From assembly GCF_000741705.1 (NCBI RefSeq), contig NZ_JGZI01000002.1:124001-188000 (forward strand): a stretch of DNA of 64,000 nt. The letters are read 5' to 3'. Both the position numbers and the translations under genes were made by a program. Positions within the stretch are counted from its first letter, which is position 1. The number at the start of each line of letters is the position of its first letter. Origin of the DNA: Bifidobacterium psychraerophilum. GTDB lineage: Bacteria; Actinomycetota; Actinomycetes; Actinomycetales; Bifidobacteriaceae. This document shows, piece after piece, positions 36,964 through 45,349 of this stretch. Under the pieces are notes generated by a model. The model searched no databases, was not told the DNA's origin, and saw only the letters and a program-made list of their open reading frames with translations.

Positions 36964-38622
36964 ATGGGCTTTGCAAATACTAATTCTAAAAACACCCCGG
37001 CACGCGACCGGCGGCTGCTACTGCATCCGAGATGGCTCGGACCACGACTGATGGGCTGGCTGCTGCCACTGCTCATGGCGGCCTTCGGGGGCGCTTTGCG
37101 CTTCATCCGCCTTGGTTCCCCGCATGCCATCGTATTTGACGAAACATACTACGTCAAAGACGCCTGGACCATGCTGATGACCGGCGAGGCACGAAACTGG
37201 CCCAAGGAAATCGGGCCGGCGAACATACCGATCGACACCTTGTTCGCTCAGGGCGACACGAATCAGTGGCTCGCCACAGCCGAGTACGTGGTTCATCCGC
37301 CGATAGGCAAATGGATGATCGCCATCGGGCTCAAACTCTTCGGCGGCGCGGACAGCGCATTCGCCTGGCGTTTCTCAACGGCCCTGGTGGGCACCCTGGC
37401 CATACTGGTGCTCTGCCGTGTGGCGCTCCGCCTGTTCCACAACCTGCCGATAGCACTGATGGCGGGATTCCTGCTCTCCGTTGATGGCCTGGGCATCACG
37501 ATGAGCCGAACCTCGCTGCTCGACAACTTCATCATGATCTTCGTGCTGTGCGCATTCGCCTGTCTGCTGGCGCACCGTGACCGCACGGCATCGAGACTGC
37601 AGGCCGCCTATCTGGCGGACTCTCAAAAACGCTCCGCGCGCTTCATACCCGTCACCCCGAGATGGGGGAAGCACAAAGGCCACACCCGCTTCATGCTCGA
37701 TTCCCCCGGGCCAGCGGTGTTCTTCTCATGGTGGCGGGTCGTCGCGGCGGTCCTGCTCGGACTGGCCACCGGAACCAAATGGTCCGGCATCTACTTCTTC
37801 GCGGCCTTCGCCTTGTTCTCCGTGCTGCTGGATGCATGGGAGAGACATAAGGCCGGGTATCGCATGTGGCTGCTCAGCGGCATCTGGAAGGACGGCCTTC
37901 CTACCGCGCTGGTGATGGTACCGATCTGGGCCGGAACATATCTGGCTTCCTGGACCAACTGGTTCATGCACTCCGACTCGTATATGCACAATTGGGCGGC
38001 TGAGAACCCCGGTGAAGGCATAACATGGCTCCCCCAGACCTTGCGTTCCTTCGTGGAATACCACCGGCAGATGTGGGACTTCCACACCACGCTGGAAACA
38101 CCGCACAGCTATATGGCGAATCCACTCACCTGGCCCCTGCAGACACGTCCGACCAGCTTCTATTGGGAAGAGCTGAACGACCATCCCGGATTATGCGCGA
38201 TAGCACAGAACTCCAAATGCATCAGCGCGGTCACGTCACTGGGCAATCCGCTCATCTGGTGGCTCGGATCCGCATGCGTGCTGGTGGGCATCGTCGTGGC
38301 GGTGCTCCTGCGTAAAGGGGACTGGCGGATGTGGGCCGTGCTGATAGGTTTCATCGGCGGCTGGCTCCCATGGGCGCAGTACATACACCGCACCACCTTC
38401 ACCTTCTACTCAATCGTCATTCTGCCCTGGATCGTGCTGGCGATCTGCTACATGGCCGATTGGCTGCGGCAGAATGTGAAAGCCACCGTCTATCGCAGCT
38501 CGGTCGGCGCCGCTCTGGGCCTGATCGCCCTGGTCTCGTTGTTCTTCTATCCGATCTGGACCGCGATACCGGTGCCCTACGAATTCTGGCTTGCTCATAT
38601 GTGGTTCCCCAGCTGGATATAA
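36964..38622 (+). CDS. Dolichyl-phosphate-mannose-type protein O-mannosyltransferase
   Basis: A 552-residue membrane protein of the PMT family with about 11 hydrophobic segments. Near the N-terminus comes IVFDETYYVKDAW, which contains the Asp-Glu pair needed for catalysis, and later EYHRQMWDFHTTLETPHSYMANPLTWPLQTRP, a loop typical of bacterial PMTs. It would move mannose from a lipid carrier to Ser/Thr of exported proteins. TTG at 36961 directly precedes the ATG used here. Its last nine codons are duplicated just downstream. Confidence 0.92.
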   Translation: MGFANTNSKNTPARDRRLLLHPRWLGPRLMGWLLPLLMAAFGGALRFIRLGSPHAIVFDETYYVKDAWTMLMTGEARNWPKEIGPANIPIDTLFAQGDTNQWLATAEYVVHPPIGKWMIAIGLKLFGGADSAFAWRFSTALVGTLAILVLCRVALRLFHNLPIALMAGFLLSVDGLGITMSRTSLLDNFIMIFVLCAFACLLAHRDRTASRLQAAYLADSQKRSARFIPVTPRWGKHKGHTRFMLDSPGPAVFFSWWRVVAAVLLGLATGTKWSGIYFFAAFALFSVLLDAWERHKAGYRMWLLSGIWKDGLPTALVMVPIWAGTYLASWTNWFMHSDSYMHNWAAENPGEGITWLPQTLRSFVEYHRQMWDFHTTLETPHSYMANPLTWPLQTRPTSFYWEELNDHPGLCAIAQNSKCISAVTSLGNPLIWWLGSACVLVGIVVAVLLRKGDWRMWAVLIGFIGGWLPWAQYIHRTTFTFYSIVILPWIVLAICYMADWLRQNVKATVYRSSVGAALGLIALVSLFFYPIWTAIPVPYEFWLAHMWFPSWI

Positions 38623-38754
38623 GCAGCTGGGGAACCACACATGAGCCCTCGAGCCCGCAAGGCTCTCACCTCGCCTGTGTACAGTCCACCGGACTGTACA
38701 CTGAACGGCTCGGCATATGTGGTTCCCCAGCTGGATATAAACAGCTGGATATAA
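38596..38754 (+). repeat. Duplicated PMT 3' end with hairpin spacer
   Basis: The last codons of PMT (HMWFPSWI-stop) plus eight more bases form a 35-base repeat at 38596-38630 that recurs at 38714-38748; a further 13-base piece (CAGCTGGATATAA) is at 38742-38754. The repeat period is 118 bases. The gene end forms a long hairpin over the stop codon (CCCCAGCTG, 8 bases, CAGCTGGGG, extended to 22 pairs with few mismatches). The spacer has a perfect 11-bp hairpin (38677-38687 with 38691-38701) flanked by CTCACCTCGCCT and AACGGCTCGGC, boxes shared with 21679-21734. No gene fits. Confidence 0.8.
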
Positions 38755-38781
38755 ATATTCCGTGACCGCTACGCGATGCCT

Positions 38782-39603
38782 TTACGGTCGTTTGGAGCTT
38801 TGCAGTCCTTTGGGGAGCAGGCACGCCGCATCCTTGGAACCGTATTCGCTGGGGTCCGAAAACCCCTCCCAGACATTCTCGGGGAACAACTCCTCCGAAT
38901 AGGCGAACCACTCCTCGACGAGATTCGCCGACGAATCGGCCAGCCATCGCAACTGCAGGCCGTCCATCGCACTCATCGAGAGACTCCAGAGGTGACGGAA
39001 ACGGTTGATGTCGGTGCGGTAGGGCTCGGGCAGCACCCAGTTCATCGCGGAGATCTGCCGCCAGAATTTCTGCTGGCGGTTGATGAAGTAGAGATGGGCG
39101 GGATGCTCGGGATTCAGGGCTTCGGCGTTGAGTATCGAGAAGAGCTTCACCATCTCGGGCCTCTTGATGTTGAACAGGACGTTGTCCAGACAGAAGCGCG
39201 GGAAATAGAAGAACTCATGCCCGTCCCGGTCCTCCCCCCTCGCATTGCCGTAGATGTATTCGTCGGCCGCCGATGAATCGTAGAGTTCCTCGATGACCAT
39301 GCCGAGCAGATCGTTCTTGGTGCTGATGTAGTGGTACAGGGCCGATTCGGTGATCCCGATCTCGTCCGCTATATCCTGAAGCGACATGCCCCAGAAGCCT
39401 TTCGCCGCGATGATTTTAGCCGCGGCCACGGTGATCTGACGCCGTCGATCGGCAGGGCTCATACGTTTTCGGCGTGTGAAGCTGCTGGTGCCGAATACCT
39501 CCCTGGCCTGCGGATTGCTGGAGAAGGTCGAATCAACCGACGCCGCGTCAATGTGTTCAAGATGCTGTTGCTCCCGGAATCTGCTCCACCCTCTAACCGC
39601 CAT
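38782..39603 (-). CDS. TetR-family regulator of the glycoside locus
   Basis: A 273-residue regulator. About 45 polar residues precede the helix-turn-helix (SPADRRRQITVAAAKIIAAKGFWGMSLQDIADEIGITESALYHYISTKNDLL, residues about 47-98). The ligand domain is helical and aromatic-rich. AAGGAG six bases before the ATG at 39603 decides the start. It is divergent from the GH94 gene, and a 24-bp palindrome lies between. The same palindrome in front of the transporter genes at 57578 suggests that it controls the whole locus. It is longer than most TetR proteins because of the N-terminal tail. Confidence 0.9.
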   Translation of the reverse strand: MAVRGWSRFREQQHLEHIDAASVDSTFSSNPQAREVFGTSSFTRRKRMSPADRRRQITVAAAKIIAAKGFWGMSLQDIADEIGITESALYHYISTKNDLLGMVIEELYDSSAADEYIYGNARGEDRDGHEFFYFPRFCLDNVLFNIKRPEMVKLFSILNAEALNPEHPAHLYFINRQQKFWRQISAMNWVLPEPYRTDINRFRHLWSLSMSAMDGLQLRWLADSSANLVEEWFAYSEELFPENVWEGFSDPSEYGSKDAACLLPKGLQSSKRP

Positions 39604-39745
39604 ATCTGCTCCTTGTCCTGAAGGCGCCCGCGTCTCAACGCCATGCGCTCGAACGATCGGCGACTGCCGCGACGATGATGGCATCTCCTGTGATGCCTAG
39701 GCGTATCACTGATTGTTCACTCCTATTGTAACCGAGCCATGACAT

Positions 39746-39769
39746 CTTATTTATAAGTCTATAAATAAG
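39746..39769. promoter_or_regulatory. 24-bp palindrome, candidate operator between tetR and GH94
   Basis: CTTATTTATA (39746-39755) and TATAAATAAG (39760-39769) are perfect complements around AGTC. It sits in the tetR/GH94 gap. A related half-palindrome, CTTATCTATAAG, follows at 39775-39786. Its match at 57578-57601 supports a real operator. Confidence 0.7.
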
Positions 39770-39871
39770 TGCTATCTTATCTATAAGGTGGTCAATAACA
39801 AAGCAGTCTGGCCTCAACCCGTCAGCTCAGGCCGCCAGCCGCAACGATGCAGCTCGGAAAGGAAACACACA

Positions 39872-42367
39872 ATGCAGTATGGTCACTTCGATGATGAGGC
39901 ACGCGAATATATAATCGACACCCCAGCCACACCGTTGCCCTGGATCAACTATCTCGGCAGTGAGAATTTCTTCTCGCTCATCTCCAACACCGCGGGCGGC
40001 TACTCCTTCTACAAGGACGCCAAATTACGGCGCATCACCAGGTACAGGTACAACGATGTGCCGGCGGACAGCGGCGCGCGCAACTATTACATCAGCCTGA
40101 TGGACGGCGACGCTGAGGCTGCTTCACCCATCGAGACCTGGTCTCCTGCATTCCTGCCTGCCAAAACCCCCTTGGACAGCTACCGATGCCGGCACGGTCT
40201 TGGATATTCGGTTTTCGAAAGCAGCCTTCATGGTGTCGCCAGCTCACTGACCGCTTTCGTCCCACTGAAGGCGAATGCCGAAATCAACCGCCTGGATGTG
40301 ACGAATACCAACGATTTCCCGATCGTTCTCGACATCACCGGATCGGTTGAGTGGTGCCTCTGGAATGCTGTGGACGATTCCACCAATTTCCAACGCAACC
40401 TCTCGACCGGAGAGGTCGAAATCGAGCGAAACGACGACAGCACACTGCTCTATCACAAAACCGAATTCAAGGAGCGTCGCGATCACTACGCCTTCTTCGG
40501 CGTGAACGCAGCCACAAGCGGTTTCGACACCGATCGGGACTCTTTCCTCGGCATATTCAACGGCTGGGACACCCCACAGGCCATCACGGAAGGACGGGCG
40601 CATGATTCCGTGGCGCATGGCTGGTACCCCATCGCCGCCAACCGCGTGCGCATCCGGCTGATGCCCGGCGAACGCAGCAGCCTGGTGTTCACACTCGGAT
40701 ATGTGGAGGTGGATCCCGATGAGAAGTGGGACGGGCCCGCCTCGGCAGGAATCATCAACAAGCGACCGGCACACGAACTCTTCGCCCGTTTCAACACCGT
40801 CGAAAAGGTCGATGCGGCGTTCCGGCAGCTCCGCGAACACTGGACGACGCTGCTGGGCACATACAAGGTCAGCAGCACGGATGCCAAACTCGACCGCATG
40901 GTCAACATATGGCACCAGTATCAGTGCATGGTCACCTTCAACATGTCCAGATCTGCTTCCTACTACGAGTCGGGAACCGGCCGGGGCATGGGTTTCCGGG
41001 ACTCGAACCAGGACATCCTCGGCTTCGTCCACCTGATCCCGGAGCGGGCCAGGGAACGCATCATCGACATCGCGTCCACACAGCTGGACGACGGATCGGC
41101 GTGGCACCAGTACCAACCGCTGACCAAACAGGGCAATGCCGAAATCGGCGGCGGCTTCAACGACGACCCCCTCTGGCTCATCGCCGCCGTCCACGCCTAT
41201 CTCGCGGAGACGGGCGACGTCTCCATACTCACCGAAGAGGTCCCCTTCAACAATGCCGAAGGGACGCAATCCCCGCTGCTGGAACATCTGCGCAGATCGG
41301 TCGCCTTCACGCTCACGCATACAGGCCCGCACAAGCTGCCGCTCATCGGCCGCGCGGACTGGAATGATTGCCTGAATCTGAACTGCTTCTCGAAGGACCC
41401 GGGGGAAAGCTTCCAGACCGTGGAGAACATCAACACCGACGTGGCCGAATCCGTGTTCATAGCAGGCATGTTCGTGCTCTATGGAGGCCAGTATGCCGAC
41501 ATCATCGAGCGCTACGGATCCGCATGCTCGATGTCCACGGAGCAGATCACGAAGGAGACCGCCTCCGTACGTACGGCGGTGCGGGTGATGAGCGAGACGG
41601 TGGAAACCGCCGGATGGGATGGTCAGTGGTTCCTGCGGGCCTATGACGCCTACTCGCATCCGGTCGGCAGTCATGCGGACCCGGAAGGCAGCATCTACAT
41701 CGAGCCACAGGGGATGTGCGTCATGGCGGGCATCGGCGTACAGGACGGCAAGGCGGCCCGCGCGCTGCAGAGCGTCACGAGCAGGCTCACCAGCGAATGG
41801 GGGACGGCGATTCTGGCCCCGGCTTATTCCACCTACCGCATCGAGCTCGGCGAGATCTCGACATATCCTGCGGGATACAAGGAGAATGGCGGCATCTTCT
41901 GCCACAACAATCCGTGGATATCCATCGCCAATGCGCTTATCGGCGATGACGAGGAGGCCTTCGCCATCTACCGTCGAAACTGCCCGGCCTACGTGGAGGA
42001 GCATTCGGACATCAGGAAAGTGGAACCCTATGTCTATTCCCAGATGGTTGCGGGCCCCGAGGCGGCGAATCCCGGAGAGGGGAAGAACTCCTGGCTCACC
42101 GGAACCGCCGCGTGGACCTTCGTCAATGTCTCCCAATACCTGCTCGGTATCCGCCCGACGCTGGACGGCTTATCCGTCGAGCCGCATCTCCCGGGCGGAT
42201 TCGACGACCTGTCGGTCACGCGGGTGTACCGCGGCGTGACCTATCACATCGCTTTGCGCAGAAGCGGCGAACGCACGCTGAGCGTGGACGGACAGAGCGT
42301 CGACGGCAGCACCGTCCCACTGCCCGATGAAGGCGTCACCACGGTGAATGTGCTCTCCACCTTCTGA
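39872..42367 (+). CDS. GH94 cellobiose/cellodextrin-type phosphorylase
   Basis: An 831-residue enzyme, close to the 810-830 of cellobiose phosphorylases. The N-terminal beta-sandwich opens with EYIIDTPATPLPWINYLGSENFFSLISNTAGGYSFYKDA; the helical barrel has YYESGTGRGMGFRDSNQDILGF and the catalytic acid Asp496 in GRADWNDCLNLN, then QTVENINTDVAESVF. It would split a beta-glucosidic disaccharide with phosphate to give glucose 1-phosphate, saving ATP. GGAAAGG lies before the ATG. There is no signal peptide, so it is cytoplasmic. Specificity within GH94 (cellobiose or cellodextrin) is not proven. Confidence 0.92.
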   Translation: MQYGHFDDEAREYIIDTPATPLPWINYLGSENFFSLISNTAGGYSFYKDAKLRRITRYRYNDVPADSGARNYYISLMDGDAEAASPIETWSPAFLPAKTPLDSYRCRHGLGYSVFESSLHGVASSLTAFVPLKANAEINRLDVTNTNDFPIVLDITGSVEWCLWNAVDDSTNFQRNLSTGEVEIERNDDSTLLYHKTEFKERRDHYAFFGVNAATSGFDTDRDSFLGIFNGWDTPQAITEGRAHDSVAHGWYPIAANRVRIRLMPGERSSLVFTLGYVEVDPDEKWDGPASAGIINKRPAHELFARFNTVEKVDAAFRQLREHWTTLLGTYKVSSTDAKLDRMVNIWHQYQCMVTFNMSRSASYYESGTGRGMGFRDSNQDILGFVHLIPERARERIIDIASTQLDDGSAWHQYQPLTKQGNAEIGGGFNDDPLWLIAAVHAYLAETGDVSILTEEVPFNNAEGTQSPLLEHLRRSVAFTLTHTGPHKLPLIGRADWNDCLNLNCFSKDPGESFQTVENINTDVAESVFIAGMFVLYGGQYADIIERYGSACSMSTEQITKETASVRTAVRVMSETVETAGWDGQWFLRAYDAYSHPVGSHADPEGSIYIEPQGMCVMAGIGVQDGKAARALQSVTSRLTSEWGTAILAPAYSTYRIELGEISTYPAGYKENGGIFCHNNPWISIANALIGDDEEAFAIYRRNCPAYVEEHSDIRKVEPYVYSQMVAGPEAANPGEGKNSWLTGTAAWTFVNVSQYLLGIRPTLDGLSVEPHLPGGFDDLSVTRVYRGVTYHIALRRSGERTLSVDGQSVDGSTVPLPDEGVTTVNVLSTF

Positions 42368-42448
42368 GGATGTCTTCGCATCCGATGAAGGCCTGATGCG
42401 AAGCGGCTATACTCCACAACAACACGGCATGCTAGGAAAGGTACAGGC

Positions 42449-43273
42449 ATGAGATATTTCGAAACAGACATCGCTGGCACGGACGGCAGCGAGGGCCGCT
42501 TAGTCGGTTACTGCATAGACAACAGCCCCGAGGTGGACATGGAGCGGCACCGTCCCGCCGTGCTCATCATCCCCGGAGGCGGTTATGCGATGACCTCCGA
42601 CAGGGAGGCGGAACCCATCGCGCTGACCTTCGTCGGTGCCGGATACAACGCATTCGTGCTGCGCTATTCCGTTGCGCCCAGCACCTATCCCGTGGCTCTG
42701 CTGCAGGCGGCGGAGTCGATGCGGCTCATTCGCGAACATAGCGATGAATGGCATGTGAACCCTGCTGCGATAGCGGTTCTCGGCTTTTCGGCCGGCGGTC
42801 ATCTTGCCGCCAACCTGTCCACCAGTGCAGGGGACGGGACCTTGTCCCAACATGGTTATGACCCGGAGCTGACCAGGCCGAACGCCCTGATGCTGGCCTA
42901 CCCGGTGATCACATCGGGTCCCCTGGCCCACAAGGGCAGCTTCGATAACCTGCTGGGAGATCATCGGGACGATCAGGGCCTGCTGGATGATCTCTCGATC
43001 GAAAGGCATATCGACGGCGGCACCCCGCCTGTTTTCGTATGGCACACCATGACCGACGACACCGTACCCGTCGAGAATTCGCTGATGCTCATTCAGGCCT
43101 GCAAGGATGCCGGGGTGAGCGTCGAGGCCCACCTCTTCCCCGAAGGCGGCCACGGTCTGGCGCTGGGCACAGCCGAAACGGCATGGGGCGGCTCCGGCAA
43201 CATCTTCCCATGCATACAGATCTGGCCCAAGCTGGCTTTGGATTGGCTGTCCCGCCTGTTCCAGAAGTCCTGA
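42449..43273 (+). CDS. Alpha/beta-hydrolase, probable carbohydrate esterase
   Basis: A 274-residue alpha/beta-hydrolase. Oxyanion region PAVLIIPGGGYAMTSDREAEPIA, nucleophile Ser in VLGFSAGGHLAANL, acid Asp near HTMTDDTVPVENS, and His in FPEGGHGLALG form a full triad. This order is common in acetyl esterases of xylan and xyloglucan loci. It follows GH94 by 81 bases on the same strand and has no signal peptide. It could remove acetyl groups from imported oligosaccharides, which is inference from its neighbours. Confidence 0.85.
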   Translation: MRYFETDIAGTDGSEGRLVGYCIDNSPEVDMERHRPAVLIIPGGGYAMTSDREAEPIALTFVGAGYNAFVLRYSVAPSTYPVALLQAAESMRLIREHSDEWHVNPAAIAVLGFSAGGHLAANLSTSAGDGTLSQHGYDPELTRPNALMLAYPVITSGPLAHKGSFDNLLGDHRDDQGLLDDLSIERHIDGGTPPVFVWHTMTDDTVPVENSLMLIQACKDAGVSVEAHLFPEGGHGLALGTAETAWGGSGNIFPCIQIWPKLALDWLSRLFQKS

Positions 43274-43287
43274 GACCTCCGGATTCG

Positions 43288-43330
43288 CGTATCGCCCGGC
43301 ATCATCCTTTCCGGGATGCCGGGCGATACG
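43288..43330. terminator. Bidirectional terminator between esterase and GH42 genes
   Basis: A perfect 16-bp stem (43288-43303 with 43315-43330) and an 11-base loop lie between two convergent genes of the sugar locus. Confidence 0.85.
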
Positions 43331-43372
43331 GGAATCCACCTCTTATATCAGGAGGAAGGCGCGCGGCCTCCT

Positions 43373-45349
43373 TCAGGCCGAGTCCGACGTGACCCTCACC
43401 TCATAGGCTTGCATATCGCCCCGCACCGCACCGGTCAGATTGATCGTGAAGGTGAAGACACGTCCGTCATCGCCGTACCGCCTGCACAGCTCCACCCCAT
43501 CCGGCGTCTCAATCGATTCGACACCGGCATGCCGGATCACGGATTTGATCAGCATATCCATACCCCGCTCATCCAGAGGCGTGCCGACATAGTAGGCCCG
43601 TCCATCGCCATAGGCATTGGCGCTCACGGCAGGGGTGCCGGCGTAGAAATCCTCGCCACCGTAATCGGCCACGGCCTCGGCACCTTCCAGATGCATGATG
43701 CTGGCGACGATTGTTCCCTGCGTCGTCGTCCCATCCCCGTTGAAGACCACCGGAATCGACTCCTCCGGGGCGAGACCGTCGATTTCCTCGACCCACACGC
43801 CACACAGCTCGCGCAGCGGACCCGGGTAACCGCCAGGAATCACCAGATCATGCTCATCATGGAGACCACTCATATAGCCGGTCACCAGGTGGCCGCCCTC
43901 GTCGACGAAGGCCTCCAATGTCCGCGCCACACCGGGCTTGATCATAATCAGTGCGGGCGCCACCACCACCGCATAGCGTCGCATCTCCTCCAGTGGTGTG
44001 GTGCTGGCGATGATGTCGACCGGTATATTCAGCTTGTGCAGCGCACGGTAGAAACGGTGCACCTCCTGAGGGTATGAGAAACCCGTGGTCGGTCCCACAC
44101 ACGATTCAAGCGACCAGTAACTTTCCCAATCGAATATGACCGCAACCGCCGATCTGGTCTGCGCACCCATCACATCCCTTCCGAGATCCTTCAGCTCCTC
44201 ACCGAGTGCGGCGCTCTGCCTGAATACACGGGTCTCCTCGCTACCGTCATGCCCTATGACCGCACCATGGAATCGCTCGCATCCGCCGAGGGACTGCTTG
44301 AGTTGGAAGAACTGGACGGTATCGGCGCCGTGGGCGACGGCCTGCCAGCTCAACGCCCTCACTTCACCGGGCCGTTTGACCTTGCAGTAGGGGAACCAAT
44401 TCTGCTGGTTGGGTGTCTGCTCCATCAGCATAAAAGGCTTCCCACCACCCACACCGCGCATCAGGTCATGGCACATGGCGGTATAGCTGGGTTCGGTATC
44501 CATACCCGGATAGTTGTCCCAGCTGACCACATCCATCTCACGTCCCCACTGGAAATAGTCGAGGTCCTTGAAAGCACCCATAAGATTCGTGGTTACCGGG
44601 GTGGTGGCATCGAACTCCCGAATGGCCTCACGCTCGTTGATGAAGCATGCGAGCTGTGAGTCGTTCTGGAAACGTCTGTAATCCATCAGCAGTCCGGATA
44701 TGACCGCCTTCTCGGTACCGATGCCGTCCGCATATTCGCTGGGCGGAACGACGTCCCTCCAGTCCGTGACGGTATGGCTCCAGAAGTTCGCGCACCAGGC
44801 TTCGTTGAGTGCAGCGACGCTGCCGTACTTGTCCCGGAGCCATTCCCTGAAGGCCTCGGCACAGCGATCGCAGTAACACATACCTCCACCGCCGCCGTAT
44901 TCGTTGCCGATATGCCACACCAGCAGTCCCGGCATACCCGCATACCGTCGTGAGAGCTCACCCGCCAGGGCATGCGAGAACTTGCGGAAGACGGAGGAGT
45001 TGGGACAGAAGTTATGTCGGCCTCCGAACACCCGTCTGACGCCATCCGCACCGGCTCGCATCACCTCGGGGAACTCCCGGGACATCCATGCGGGCACGGC
45101 GGCCGTGGATGTGGCCAGTACGATGCCGAAGTGATGTGCCTGAAGCAGCGCGATGATGCGGTCCAAAGTCGCGAAATCGTATCGACCGCTCTCAGGCTGT
45201 AATTGGGTCCATGAGAACACGTTGATCGTGGCTTCGTTGATATGGGCGTGTTCCAGCATGACGATGTCGCGCTCCCATGTCGATTCGTCCCACTGCTCGG
45301 GATTCCAATCCCCTCCGAAGAGAAAACGGTCAAACATCGCCTTCATCAT
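43373..45349 (-). CDS. GH42 beta-galactosidase
   Basis: A 658-residue enzyme of the bifidobacterial GH42 length. The N-terminus reads RFLFGGDWNPEQWDESTWERDI; the acid/base is Glu150 in VWHIGNEYGGGGGMCYCDRC (with zinc-site Cys residues) and the nucleophile Glu310 in FMLMEQTPNQQNW. It would release terminal beta-galactose, for example the side-chain galactose of xyloglucan. No signal peptide. The gene overlaps the end of the GH43 gene by 20 bases; a GGAAGGAAGG ribosome site lies inside that gene's end. Confidence 0.94.
   Translation of the reverse strand: MMKAMFDRFLFGGDWNPEQWDESTWERDIVMLEHAHINEATINVFSWTQLQPESGRYDFATLDRIIALLQAHHFGIVLATSTAAVPAWMSREFPEVMRAGADGVRRVFGGRHNFCPNSSVFRKFSHALAGELSRRYAGMPGLLVWHIGNEYGGGGGMCYCDRCAEAFREWLRDKYGSVAALNEAWCANFWSHTVTDWRDVVPPSEYADGIGTEKAVISGLLMDYRRFQNDSQLACFINEREAIREFDATTPVTTNLMGAFKDLDYFQWGREMDVVSWDNYPGMDTEPSYTAMCHDLMRGVGGGKPFMLMEQTPNQQNWFPYCKVKRPGEVRALSWQAVAHGADTVQFFQLKQSLGGCERFHGAVIGHDGSEETRVFRQSAALGEELKDLGRDVMGAQTRSAVAVIFDWESYWSLESCVGPTTGFSYPQEVHRFYRALHKLNIPVDIIASTTPLEEMRRYAVVVAPALIMIKPGVARTLEAFVDEGGHLVTGYMSGLHDEHDLVIPGGYPGPLRELCGVWVEEIDGLAPEESIPVVFNGDGTTTQGTIVASIMHLEGAEAVADYGGEDFYAGTPAVSANAYGDGRAYYVGTPLDERGMDMLIKSVIRHAGVESIETPDGVELCRRYGDDGRVFTFTINLTGAVRGDMQAYEVRVTSDSA

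Noticed and set aside
38596-38645. Plain rho-independent terminator at the PMT end
   Set aside because: The hairpin could stop transcription, but it covers the stop codon, lacks a T tract and is partly duplicated downstream, so it is treated as part of a repeat element.
40244-42136. A 630-codon open frame antisense to the GH94 gene
   Set aside because: The + strand frame has full GH94 motifs and a ribosome site. The antisense frame is a Val/Asp/Arg-rich shadow produced by high GC at third positions.
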